Of a stretch of 64,000 nucleotides of DNA, positions 25,871 to 33,974 are shown in pieces. The position numbers and the translations under genes were made by a program. The DNA is taken from NCBI RefSeq assembly GCF_902459645.1, contig NZ_CABPSK010000001.1, forward strand, positions 744,001 through 808,000, read 5' to 3'. This stretch comes from Pandoraea pneumonica (GTDB lineage Bacteria; Pseudomonadota; Gammaproteobacteria; Burkholderiales; Burkholderiaceae). The notes beneath the pieces were generated by a model. It saw nothing but the letters and a program-made list of their open reading frames with translations. It was not told the origin of the DNA and did no database searches. Positions within the stretch are counted from its first letter, which is position 1, and every line of letters begins with the position of its first letter.

Positions 25871-27055
25871 ATGGGAGTCACCGTTTCAGCAAGGCAGCCG
25901 CTGGCGAGTGCTGCCGTTCGGGAAACCGATGACCGAGGGCCACAAACCGTTGCGTCGCATGCGCCTGTGCCATTCAACGAGAAAGGCGCAGTGGCGTTCC
26001 GAAACGTGGCAAAGACCTATGCGTCGGCCGCCGGTCCAGTCGCAGCGCTCGACGGCATCACGCTCGACGTCGCGCCGGGGAGCATCTTCGGCATCATCGG
26101 TCGAAGCGGGGCAGGCAAATCCAGCCTGCTGCGCACGGTCAACCGGCTGGAGCGGCCCACGAGCGGTCAGGTGCTGGTCGACGGTATCGACATCGCCACG
26201 CTCGACGACGCGCAACTGGTGCAGCTTCGCCGCCGCATCGGCATGATCTTCCAGCACTTCAACTTGCTCTCGGCGAAAACCGTCTTCGACAACGTGGCGC
26301 TGCCTTTGCAAGTGGCAGGCGTGCCGAAGGCGCAAATCGAAGCGCGCGTGCGCGAACTGCTGACGCTTGTTGGGCTGCAAGAGAAAGCGGGGACCTATCC
26401 GGGGCGCCTATCGGGCGGGCAGAAACAGCGTGTCGGCATTGCGCGGGCGCTAGCGACTGGGCCGGAGATTCTGTTGTGCGATGAAGCGACATCGGCGCTG
26501 GACCCGGAAACCACGCAGTCCATTCTGCAATTGCTCCGCGACATCAATCGAAAGCTCGGCATCACGGTCATTCTCATCACCCACGAGATGAGTGTGATTC
26601 GCGAGATTGCCGACAAGGTGCTGGTGCTGGAAAAAGGGCGTATCGCCGAATTGGGCGACGTGTGGCAAGTGTTCGGCATGCCGGTGCACCCGGCCACGAA
26701 GGCACTCCTTGCGCCGTTGCAACACGGGCTACCGGACGATCTCCAGCAGTCGTTGCAGACCGAGGCGCCGGTGGGCGATCACGCGCAGATTTTGCAATTT
26801 ACTTATCGCGGCGCGGACGGGCTGGAGCCGGACTTACCCCGCATCTCCCGCGCGTTGCAAGGCGACGTACGGCTCTTGCACGGCGGCGTGGACCGTATTC
26901 AAGGGCACGCGCAGGGCCAATTGGTCATCGCATTGCGCGGTGCCGTTGCCCGGCGCAACACTGCCGAATGGAAAACACTGACGCAAGGGCCCGAAGCCAT
27001 TGCGCATGACATCAAGGTATTGGGATATGTCGCTGACGCTGTCCATCCCCATTGA
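25871..27055 (+). CDS. metN: MetN-type ABC transporter ATP-binding protein with NIL domain
   Basis: 394 residues. An N-terminal extension of about 38 residues precedes the ABC domain: Walker A GRSGAGKSS, signature LSGGQKQRVGIARAL, Walker B ILLCDEATSALDP, then the switch histidine in LITHEM. The C-terminal region (about 300-394) is a NIL domain, which in MetN senses the imported substrate and inhibits uptake. AAGGAG precedes the ATG. Its 3' end overlaps the permease gene by 29 bp. Confidence 0.9.
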   Translation: MGVTVSARQPLASAAVRETDDRGPQTVASHAPVPFNEKGAVAFRNVAKTYASAAGPVAALDGITLDVAPGSIFGIIGRSGAGKSSLLRTVNRLERPTSGQVLVDGIDIATLDDAQLVQLRRRIGMIFQHFNLLSAKTVFDNVALPLQVAGVPKAQIEARVRELLTLVGLQEKAGTYPGRLSGGQKQRVGIARALATGPEILLCDEATSALDPETTQSILQLLRDINRKLGITVILITHEMSVIREIADKVLVLEKGRIAELGDVWQVFGMPVHPATKALLAPLQHGLPDDLQQSLQTEAPVGDHAQILQFTYRGADGLEPDLPRISRALQGDVRLLHGGVDRIQGHAQGQLVIALRGAVARRNTAEWKTLTQGPEAIAHDIKVLGYVADAVHPH

Positions 27056-27689
27056 ACGCTACGGCAACGCGCTGATCGATACGCTGATGATGGTTGGCGT
27101 GTCGGGTGGCATCGCGTTCGTCGCGGGCGTCCCGCTGGCCGTGCTGCTCATCGTTACCGCACCGGGCGGCTTCCTCGCTTGGCCCCGGGTCAACCGGGTG
27201 GTCGGCAGCGTCATCAACGGGTTTCGCGCCACGCCGTTCATCGTCTTGCTGGTGGCGCTGATTCCTTTCACGCGACTCGTGACGGGCACCACTATCGGCG
27301 TGTGGGCTGCCATCGTGCCGTTGGCGGTGAGCGCCACGCCATTCTTCGCCCGCATCGTCGAGGTGTCGCTGCGCGAAGTCGACCCGGGGTTGATCGAAGC
27401 CGCACAGGCAATGGGCTGCAAGAAGTGGGACATCGTTCGCCACGTCTATCTCCCCGAGGCACTGCCCGGCGTGATCGGCGGCTTCACCATCACGCTGGTG
27501 GCATTGATTAGTGCATCCGCCATGGCGGGCGCCGTGGGCGCGGGTGGATTGGGCGATTTGGCGATTCGCTATGGCTACCAGCGCTTCGACACGCAGGTGA
27601 TGTTGATCGTCATTGCCGCGTTGATCGTGCTCGTGAGCGTGGTGCAGGTCATCGGCGACAGATACGCCCATTGGTTGCGCACCCGCTGA
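27027..27689 (+). CDS. metI: MetI-type ABC transporter permease
   Basis: 220 residues, about five membrane helices, with the EAA loop GLIEAAQAMGCKKWDIVRHVYLPEALPGVIGG. I chose the ATG at 27027 (MSLTLSIPIERYGN), which matches MetI N-termini and lies inside the end of metN; an upstream in-frame ATG at 27000 would add nine residues. It forms the channel of the NlpA-type importer. Confidence 0.9.
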   Translation: MSLTLSIPIERYGNALIDTLMMVGVSGGIAFVAGVPLAVLLIVTAPGGFLAWPRVNRVVGSVINGFRATPFIVLLVALIPFTRLVTGTTIGVWAAIVPLAVSATPFFARIVEVSLREVDPGLIEAAQAMGCKKWDIVRHVYLPEALPGVIGGFTITLVALISASAMAGAVGAGGLGDLAIRYGYQRFDTQVMLIVIAALIVLVSVVQVIGDRYAHWLRTR

Positions 27690-27726
27690 GGCAGGCGCAC
27701 CGAATTTCCCGACATTTGATTCCGCT

Positions 27727-28998
27727 ATGACCCAAGCCACAAAGACACTGGATGTTCACGAGCCCCCACGGCCTCGTGTGATCGACCGGCTACCGTTGCC
27801 GCCAAGCGCGCCATACCGTATTTCCAGCGAAGCCGAGGCGCTACAGATCGCGGCGACACTGGCCGAGGATTTCCGCATAAGTGCGGCCGAGCGCGACCGT
27901 AACCGTCTTCTGCCGTGGGACGAAATCGAGCGCTACACCGCGAGCGGGCTATGGGCGATCACCGTGCCTAAGGCCTATGGCGGCTTGGGCGCCTCGTATG
28001 AAACGCTGGCGCAACTGTTCGTGACGGTATGCGCTGCCGATCCGTCGTTGGGCCAGATACCGCAGAACCACTTCGCGGTGCTGCAAAACCTTCGGGACAT
28101 GGGCAGTGAAGCCCAACGGCAGCGCTGGTTTGCCGACGTGCTGGCCGGGCATCGCCTTGGCAACGCTGGACCCGAGCGAAAAGCGAAGGCAGCGCATCTG
28201 TATGCAGCCACGGCGCGCCTGCATCGCGACACCGATGGCGTGTTGCGCGTGAGCGGCACGCGGTTTTATTCGACCGGTTCCGCGTTTGCCCACTGGGTGC
28301 CTTTCCGGGCGCTGGATGAGGAAGGTCGTGCCGTGCAGGTCTGGGCGCGCCGCGATGCACCGGGCGTGACGATCTTCGATGATTGGGACGCCTTCGGCCA
28401 GCGCACCACGGCGAGCGGCGGTGTCGTTTTCGATCGTGTCGTTGTGACCCAAGCCGATGTGGTGCCGGTATGGCAGTTCGAGAAAGTGGCGACGTTATCC
28501 GGCCCGGTATCGCAACTGATTCAGGCGTCGATCGACGCGGGTATCGCCCAAGGGGCGCTACGCGATGCGGTGGCATTTGTGCGCGAGAAGAGCCGTCCGT
28601 GGATCGACTCTGGGGTACCTAGCGCCAGCGCCGACCCTTACATCATTCACGAAATCGGCCAGTTGCAGATCGAGGTGGATGCCGCGCATGCCGTGCTGCT
28701 CGAAGCGGCACGCTATCTGGATGCCTTGGCGCAACATCCGCTCGACGAACACCTCAGCGCTCGCGCCTCGGTCGCCGTGGCCGAAGCCAAGATTCTGACC
28801 ACGGAAGCCGCGCTTCTCGCCAGCGAGCATCTATTTGCGCTAGCCGGGTCCGCCGCGAGCCGCGCAACGCACAACCTCGACCGCCATTGGCGCAATGCCC
28901 GCGTGCACACGCTGCACGATCCAGTGCGCTGGAAATATCACTTGCTCGGCAACTACGTGCTCAACGGTGCGTTGCCAACGCGCCATCAGTGGAACTGA
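27727..28998 (+). CDS. sfnB: SfnB-family acyl-CoA-dehydrogenase-like sulfur acquisition oxidoreductase
   Basis: 423 residues of the acyl-CoA dehydrogenase fold in its DszC/SfnB branch. Visible are ALWAITVPKAYGGLGASYETLAQLF-like helices (split), the FAD-loop GTRFYSTGSAFAHW, and the C-terminal LDRHWRNARVHTLHDPVRWKYHLLGNYVLNG, which is typical of this branch. Such FMNH2-dependent enzymes oxygenate sulfur or take part in dimethylsulfone use. A paralogue follows after 23 bp. The ribosome-binding site is weak. Confidence 0.85.
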   Translation: MTQATKTLDVHEPPRPRVIDRLPLPPSAPYRISSEAEALQIAATLAEDFRISAAERDRNRLLPWDEIERYTASGLWAITVPKAYGGLGASYETLAQLFVTVCAADPSLGQIPQNHFAVLQNLRDMGSEAQRQRWFADVLAGHRLGNAGPERKAKAAHLYAATARLHRDTDGVLRVSGTRFYSTGSAFAHWVPFRALDEEGRAVQVWARRDAPGVTIFDDWDAFGQRTTASGGVVFDRVVVTQADVVPVWQFEKVATLSGPVSQLIQASIDAGIAQGALRDAVAFVREKSRPWIDSGVPSASADPYIIHEIGQLQIEVDAAHAVLLEAARYLDALAQHPLDEHLSARASVAVAEAKILTTEAALLASEHLFALAGSAASRATHNLDRHWRNARVHTLHDPVRWKYHLLGNYVLNGALPTRHQWN

Positions 28999-29021
28999 GC
29001 GGCCGATTTTCAGGAACTGGC

Positions 29022-30314
29022 ATGACGCAAGCTTTGATACAAGCCTTCACGAACGCCTCGACGCAACACGATGCCGCCAGCGGTGGCGGATTCGGCACTC
29101 AACCGACACCTGCCGCCTTGCCACGCGAACCCGCACAGATCATTCGCGATGAAACTCAGGCTTTGGATGTGGCGGGCGAGTTCTCTCGCGACATTGCGCA
29201 AGGTGCCCGCCAGCGCGACCACGACCGCCGCCTGCCATGGCGCGAGGTCGAGCAATTCAGCCAGAGCGGCCTTTGGGGCATTACGGTGCCGAAGGAATAC
29301 GGCGGCGCGGGAGTCTCCACCGGAGTGCTGACGCAAGCCGTTAGCCTGATCGCGGCATCGGACGGCAATTTCGGCCACATCCCGCAAAATCACTATTACT
29401 CGCTGGAAGTCTTGCGCGTGGGCGGCACCTCAGAGCAGAAGGCGTTCTTCTACGACCGGGTGCTGCGTGGTGAACGTCTGGGCAATGCGCTGGCCGAAGT
29501 CGGGCAGCGCGATTTCAAGCGCCGCACGCAGCTATTGCGTGAACCCGATGGCTGGTTCATTCAGGGCGCTAAGTTCTATTGCACCGGTGCGATTTACGCG
29601 CACTGGATTCCCACCCTCGCCGTTGCGCAAGAAGCCTCGGGAGAGCGCGCGTACCTCGTATTCGTGCCGCGCACGGCGCCGGGGCTGACGATTACCGACG
29701 ATTGGGACGGCTTCGGCCAGCGCGTAACCGGCAGCGGCTCAGTGCAATTCGAGCGTGTGCGGGTCGAGCCCGAATGGGTGGTGCCGTTCACCGCCTCGTT
29801 CGAGCGGCCAACGACCATTGGCCCGTTTGCACAGATCATTCACGCGGCACTCGATGCCGGTATCGGACACGGCGCGTTGCAGGCGACATTGCCGTTTATC
29901 CGTGAGCACTCGCGGCCGTGGATCGACGCGGGTGTCTCGAGCGCCTCGCAAGATCCGTTGCTGCTCTCGCAGATCGGCAACGTGCACGTCCGTCTGCGCG
30001 CGGCCGATGCGCTGATCGCACGCGCCGCGCTCGCGGTGGATGCCGCACAGCGCCAGCCCGACGAGGACAGCGTGGCCGCCGCCTCGATTGCCGTTGCACA
30101 GGCCAAAGCGCTTAGCACCAGCGCGAGCCTGCTCGCGAGCAACAAGTTGTTCGAACTGGCAGGGACAGGGGCGACATTGGCGGGCCTCGGGCTCGACCGG
30201 TTCTGGCGCAACGCGCGTACCCATACGTTGCACGATCCGGTGCGCTGGAAGTACCACGCCGTCGGCAACTACGTGCTCAATGGCGTGCGTCCGCCGCGTC
30301 ACGGCGCGCTCTGA
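29022..30314 (+). CDS. SfnB-family acyl-CoA-dehydrogenase-like sulfur acquisition oxidoreductase (second copy)
   Basis: 430 residues, clearly paralogous to the preceding gene: LPWREVEQFSQSGLWGITVP, GAKFYCTGAIYAHW, DDWDGFGQRVTGSGSV, and the end RFWRNARTHTLHDPVRWKYH. The start at 29022 has AGGA 7 bp upstream; a longer frame starting inside the previous gene is not credible. Having two SfnB copies side by side suggests two related substrates or a heteromer. The LLM monooxygenase follows after 18 bp. Confidence 0.85.
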   Translation: MTQALIQAFTNASTQHDAASGGGFGTQPTPAALPREPAQIIRDETQALDVAGEFSRDIAQGARQRDHDRRLPWREVEQFSQSGLWGITVPKEYGGAGVSTGVLTQAVSLIAASDGNFGHIPQNHYYSLEVLRVGGTSEQKAFFYDRVLRGERLGNALAEVGQRDFKRRTQLLREPDGWFIQGAKFYCTGAIYAHWIPTLAVAQEASGERAYLVFVPRTAPGLTITDDWDGFGQRVTGSGSVQFERVRVEPEWVVPFTASFERPTTIGPFAQIIHAALDAGIGHGALQATLPFIREHSRPWIDAGVSSASQDPLLLSQIGNVHVRLRAADALIARAALAVDAAQRQPDEDSVAAASIAVAQAKALSTSASLLASNKLFELAGTGATLAGLGLDRFWRNARTHTLHDPVRWKYHAVGNYVLNGVRPPRHGAL

Positions 30315-30332
30315 GCGCAAGAGGACGACATC

Positions 30333-31709
30333 ATGACGCAAGCCAAGCGGCACATTCACGTCAACGCATTCAACATGAACTGCGTGGGGCACATTCATCA
30401 CGGGTTATGGACGCACCTGCGCGATCGCTCGACGCAATACAACACGCTGGAATACTGGACGCATATCGCGCAAGTGCTGGAGCGCGGCCTGTTCGACGGT
30501 ATCTTCATCGCCGATGTGATCGGCTATTACGACGTCTACCAAGGCAGCACCGACCTGACGCTTCGTGAAGGCATTCAACTGCCTGTGAACAATCCGTGGC
30601 TGATCGTCTCCGCCATGGCGGCCGTGACGAAACACCTCGGTTTCGGTCTGACCGCGTCGGTCAGCGCGCATCACCCTTATACCTTCGCTCGCGACGTCTC
30701 CACGCTCGATCAGCTCACCAACGGCCGCCTTGGCTGGAACATCGTGACGGGCTATGTCGACAGTGGCGCACGGGGGCTCGGACAGGGCGGGCTCGCGGAA
30801 CACGACAGTCGATACGACCGCGCCGAAGACTTTCTCGACCTGTCATACAAGCTTTGGGAGGGCAGTTGGGATGACGGCGCGGTGGTGGCCGACAAAGCGC
30901 GGCGCATTCATACGCTGCCGGAGAAGGTCAGGCCCGTCGTGCACGAAGGGCCGTTCTACCGGGCGAACGCCATCCACATGAGCGCACCGTCGCCGCAGCG
31001 CACACCGGTGTTGTTTCAGGCGGGAACGTCGTCTCGCGGGCTGCGCTTCGCGGGCCAGCACGCCGAGGGCATCTTCATCGGCGCGAATACGCCGGAGGCG
31101 GCGCGGGCCGCGTCGCGCAAGCTGCGCCAAGCGGCGGTGGATGCCGGACGTCGGCCGGACGACATCAAGATCTACGCGGGCATTGCCGTCGTGCCGGGTC
31201 GAACGCAGGCCGAAGCGCGCGAAAAATATGCGGAGTATCTCGTTCACGCCAGCGCGGAAAGCGGGCTGGCCCACTTTGCGGCGAGTACCGGCGTGGACTT
31301 CGCCCGGTATGGACTGGACGACCCGATTGACTTTGGTGCGGGCAACGCCATCCAATCCGCGACCAAAACGGCCCAACAGCAGGGCTGGACCACGCGGCGC
31401 AAGTTGCTGGAGCAGTTTGCCCTGGGCAGCCGCTATCACACGATTGTGGGCGATGCGGCGCAAGTGGCCGACGAGCTTGAACGCTGGGTGGACGTCGGCG
31501 AAATCGACGGCTTCAACCTGACCCGCATCGTGGTGCCCGAAACTTGGGAAGACTTCGCAACCCTTGTGGTCCCTGAACTGCAAAACCGCGGCCGCTATCG
31601 CACCGAATACGCGAGCGGCACTTTCCGCCAGCAATTGTTCGGGCGTGGCGATCGCCTGCCTGCGCAGCACGCAGGCGCGAGATTCCGCCGTGACACAACG
31701 ACAGCGTGA
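30333..31709 (+). CDS. LLM-class flavin-dependent monooxygenase, NtaA/SnaA/DszA family
   Basis: 458 residues of the bacterial-luciferase-like fold. The family segments are HHGLWTHLRDRSTQYNTLEYW, NGRLGWNIVTGYVDSGARGLG and FQAGTSSRGLRFAGQHAEG. It uses FMNH2 supplied by a separate reductase, which is not encoded in this window. NtaA-type enzymes cleave C-N or C-S bonds (nitrilotriacetate, dimethylsulfide, dibenzothiophene sulfone). With SfnB and SsuD beside it, an organosulfur substrate is likely. AGAGGA precedes the ATG. Confidence 0.85.
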   Translation: MTQAKRHIHVNAFNMNCVGHIHHGLWTHLRDRSTQYNTLEYWTHIAQVLERGLFDGIFIADVIGYYDVYQGSTDLTLREGIQLPVNNPWLIVSAMAAVTKHLGFGLTASVSAHHPYTFARDVSTLDQLTNGRLGWNIVTGYVDSGARGLGQGGLAEHDSRYDRAEDFLDLSYKLWEGSWDDGAVVADKARRIHTLPEKVRPVVHEGPFYRANAIHMSAPSPQRTPVLFQAGTSSRGLRFAGQHAEGIFIGANTPEAARAASRKLRQAAVDAGRRPDDIKIYAGIAVVPGRTQAEAREKYAEYLVHASAESGLAHFAASTGVDFARYGLDDPIDFGAGNAIQSATKTAQQQGWTTRRKLLEQFALGSRYHTIVGDAAQVADELERWVDVGEIDGFNLTRIVVPETWEDFATLVVPELQNRGRYRTEYASGTFRQQLFGRGDRLPAQHAGARFRRDTTTA

Positions 31710-31748
31710 CATGGCCGAGACCTACGACAAGCAACGCCGCACTTCATC

Positions 31749-32873
31749 ATGAATCCTGAAATCTTTTGGTTTCTGCCCACGTCGGGCGACACGCGCTATC
31801 TGGGTAAGTCGGATTTCGGCCGGCCAGCGACGAATGCCTATATGCGTCAAATTGCGGAAACGTCGGAGCGGCTAGGCTTCGACGGTCTGCTCATTCCTAC
31901 GGGCAGCTCGTGTCTTGACCCGTGGGTCACGGCGGCGAGTCTGGTGCCGGTCACACAACGCATCAAGTTGCTGGTCGCGTTGCGCACCTCGCTCGGCAAC
32001 CCCACCGCATCGGCTCGGCAAGCGGCAACGTTGGATCAGGCGCTAGGCGCAGGGCGTTTGTTGCTCAATGTCGTGCCCGGGGGCGATGCCACCGAGTTGG
32101 CCGCTGACGGCGTGTTCTACGCCCACGACGAACGCTACGCGGCAGGCGACGAATTTTTGACGATCTGGCGGCGCTTGCTGCAAGGCGAGACAGTCGATTT
32201 CGAAGGGCAGCACCTGAAGGTGGCCGGTGCGCAAAACTTTTTTGAACCTGCGACGCTTCCGCATCCGCCGCTTTATTTTGGTGGATCGTCGGCGGCTGCG
32301 CACGCGCTGGCTGCGAAGCACGTCGACGCTTATCTCAGCTGGGGCGAGCCGCCGGAAGCGGTTGCGGCGAAGATCGCCGACGTGCGCAAGCGCGCCGAAA
32401 AGCACGGACGTACATTGCGCTTCGGCGTTCGGCTGCACGTGATCGTGCGCGAGACAAGCGACGAGGCGTGGGCCGACGCCGACCGCCTCATCAGCCACCT
32501 GAGCGACGATGACATTGCGGCGGCACAACGCAATTACGCCGGGATGGATTCGGTGGGGCAGGCGCGCATGGCCGCTTTGCATGGCGGGCGGCGCGACCAA
32601 CTCGTGGTGGGGCCCAACCTATGGGCGGGCGTGGGGCTAGTGCGCGGCGGGGCGGGCACGGCGCTAGTGGGCAATGCCGAGGAAGTGGCCGCGCGGCTCA
32701 AGGAGTACACCGATATCGGCGTCGACACGTTCGTCCTTTCCGGCTATCCGCATCTGGAGGAAGCCATTCGATTTGCGGAACTGGTCTTCCCGCTGATACC
32801 GGGCAAACAGCCGGTGACGTTGCGCGATCGCACGTTGACCGGTGGGGCCTTTGACGTGCGCGCCAGCCGCTAG
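31749..32873 (+). CDS. ssuD: FMNH2-dependent alkanesulfonate monooxygenase, SsuD type
   Basis: 374 residues, the length of E. coli SsuD (381). Cys55 in TGSSCLDPW and the arginine/histidine pair in [11 protein letters not shown] match functionally important SsuD residues. It desulfonates alkanesulfonates to aldehyde and sulfite. No ssuE reductase or ssuABC transporter is in the window; the MetNIQ-type importer may serve instead. It ends 20 bp before the convergent LysR stop. Confidence 0.9.
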   Translation: MNPEIFWFLPTSGDTRYLGKSDFGRPATNAYMRQIAETSERLGFDGLLIPTGSSCLDPWVTAASLVPVTQRIKLLVALRTSLGNPTASARQAATLDQALGAGRLLLNVVPGGDATELAADGVFYAHDERYAAGDEFLTIWRRLLQGETVDFEGQHLKVAGAQNFFEPATLPHPPLYFGGSSAAAHALAAKHVDAYLSWGEPPEAVAAKIADVRKRAEKHGRTLRFGVRLHVIVRETSDEAWADADRLISHLSDDDIAAAQRNYAGMDSVGQARMAALHGGRRDQLVVGPNLWAGVGLVRGGAGTALVGNAEEVAARLKEYTDIGVDTFVLSGYPHLEEAIRFAELVFPLIPGKQPVTLRDRTLTGGAFDVRASR

Positions 32874-32908
32874 ATCACACAGATCGCGCGGATCACGCGG
32901 ATCGCAAG
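32873..32908. repeat. Four degenerate 9-bp tandem repeats at the ssuD/lysR junction
   Basis: GATCACACA, GATCGCGCG, GATCACGCG and GATCGCAAG lie head to tail between ssuD and lysR and run into the last lysR codons. The unit period is exact; sequence identity is partial. They may be a slippage product. Confidence 0.6.
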
Positions 32909-33738
32909 GCCGCGCAAAGCGTTTGAAGCGTCCGCCGGGCTTGTCCATCGCTGAGCCCGGTGTGCATCACAACGTCCCGTATCGGCAGCGCGGGCAGGCC
33001 GAGCCGCTGGCCGACGTCGACCGTTCCGGGCGGCGCCACGCGGTGCGCGAGGGCGGCGACGGCTAGCCCGGCAGATACGGCCGCGCCAATCGTGCCGACC
33101 CCACCACCGACGAACACTTCATGCCACGCGATACCGGCTGCGTCCAGCGTGCTGACGGCCATCGCGCGCACGGCGCACGGCTGCGCTTGTGTAGCGAGTG
33201 GCAGACCACCTGCGGCGCGTGGTGCGAAGTCGGACGCCGCCATCCAGCCGAACGATTGCGCCATCACATGCTCTCCATCGAGACGCCGCGTGTCGTGGCG
33301 CAGGACGATGCACGCATCGATGTCCGTCGCATCGTAACTTTCAAGCAGTTCTCGGGAAGGGGCGACGCGTAGCTCGACAATCACGCCGGGGTCGGCGTCG
33401 TGCATCCGGCGCAGCAACATGGGCAGGTTCGTACCGACAAGATGATGGCTGATGCCGATCACCAGTCGCCGGGTTTGAGTGCTGAACGCTTGCAGTGCGT
33501 TTTCGTGTGCCGCCACGAGCGCCCGCGCCGGGGGCAGGAACGCAAGCCCGCTCGCCGATAACCGCACCTGACGCGGTGTGCGATCGAGCAGCCGATGGCC
33601 CAACATGGCTTCGAGCCGCTTGATCTTCACGCTCACGGCCGATTGCGTGGAGTTCAGCACTTCAGCGGCGCGCGTAAAACTCTTGAGTTCAACGGTCAGC
33701 ACAAACGCGCGAACCGCGTCGATATCGAGCGTATTCAT
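32893..33738 (-). CDS. LysR-family transcriptional regulator
   Basis: 281 residues. The N-terminal helix-turn-helix (MNTLDIDAVRAFVLTVELKS, then AAEVLNSTQSAVSVKIKRLE) is followed by a LysR substrate domain (HHLVGTNLPMLLRRMHDADPGVIVELRV). It is convergent with ssuD and divergent from a small membrane-protein gene at 33837. Its target could be either the sulfur genes or that small gene. A 12-bp palindrome, ATGATCGATCAT, overlaps its own start (33737-33748). Confidence 0.9.
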   Translation of the reverse strand: MNTLDIDAVRAFVLTVELKSFTRAAEVLNSTQSAVSVKIKRLEAMLGHRLLDRTPRQVRLSASGLAFLPPARALVAAHENALQAFSTQTRRLVIGISHHLVGTNLPMLLRRMHDADPGVIVELRVAPSRELLESYDATDIDACIVLRHDTRRLDGEHVMAQSFGWMAASDFAPRAAGGLPLATQAQPCAVRAMAVSTLDAAGIAWHEVFVGGGVGTIGAAVSAGLAVAALAHRVAPPGTVDVGQRLGLPALPIRDVVMHTGLSDGQARRTLQTLCAALRSA

Positions 33739-33836
33739 GATCGATCATTCGATTTTGTCATCATTGAAATATGCTGCCATGTGCTGTTCGAATGGTCGAG
33801 CGCTAATTACGATGGCTCCATTCAAGGAGCTAAGCG

Positions 33837-33971
33837 ATGTCGCAATGTCTGAAGCGCGTGGAATCCAAGCAATCGGGAAGGGAGTTTGTGACGGCCCATA
33901 TCGTCAGTCTCGCGGGCGTCGCGTTCGCCGTTGCGGCGCTGACCACCCTGTTGGTGGCGGTGTTGCGGTAG
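33837..33971 (+). CDS. Small single-span membrane protein, 44 residues
   Basis: The frame starts at an ATG with AAGGAG 7 bp upstream, the best ribosome-binding site in this area, and ends at TAG. Residues 1-17 are polar and basic (MSQCLKRVESKQSGREF); residues about 18-43 form one hydrophobic helix (AHIVSLAGVAFAVAALTTLL) ending in VAVLR. It is below common ORF-length cutoffs. It is divergent from lysR and stops 3 bp before the stop of the convergent AraC-formamidase gene. The function is unknown; a small regulator or subunit is possible. Confidence 0.55.
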   Translation: MSQCLKRVESKQSGREFVTAHIVSLAGVAFAVAALTTLLVAVLR

Positions 33972-33974
33972 GGG

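Noticed and set aside
33737-33748. ATGATCGATCAT at the lysR start as a LysR box
   Set aside because: It lacks the T-N11-A arrangement and overlaps coding sequence; no second site supports it.
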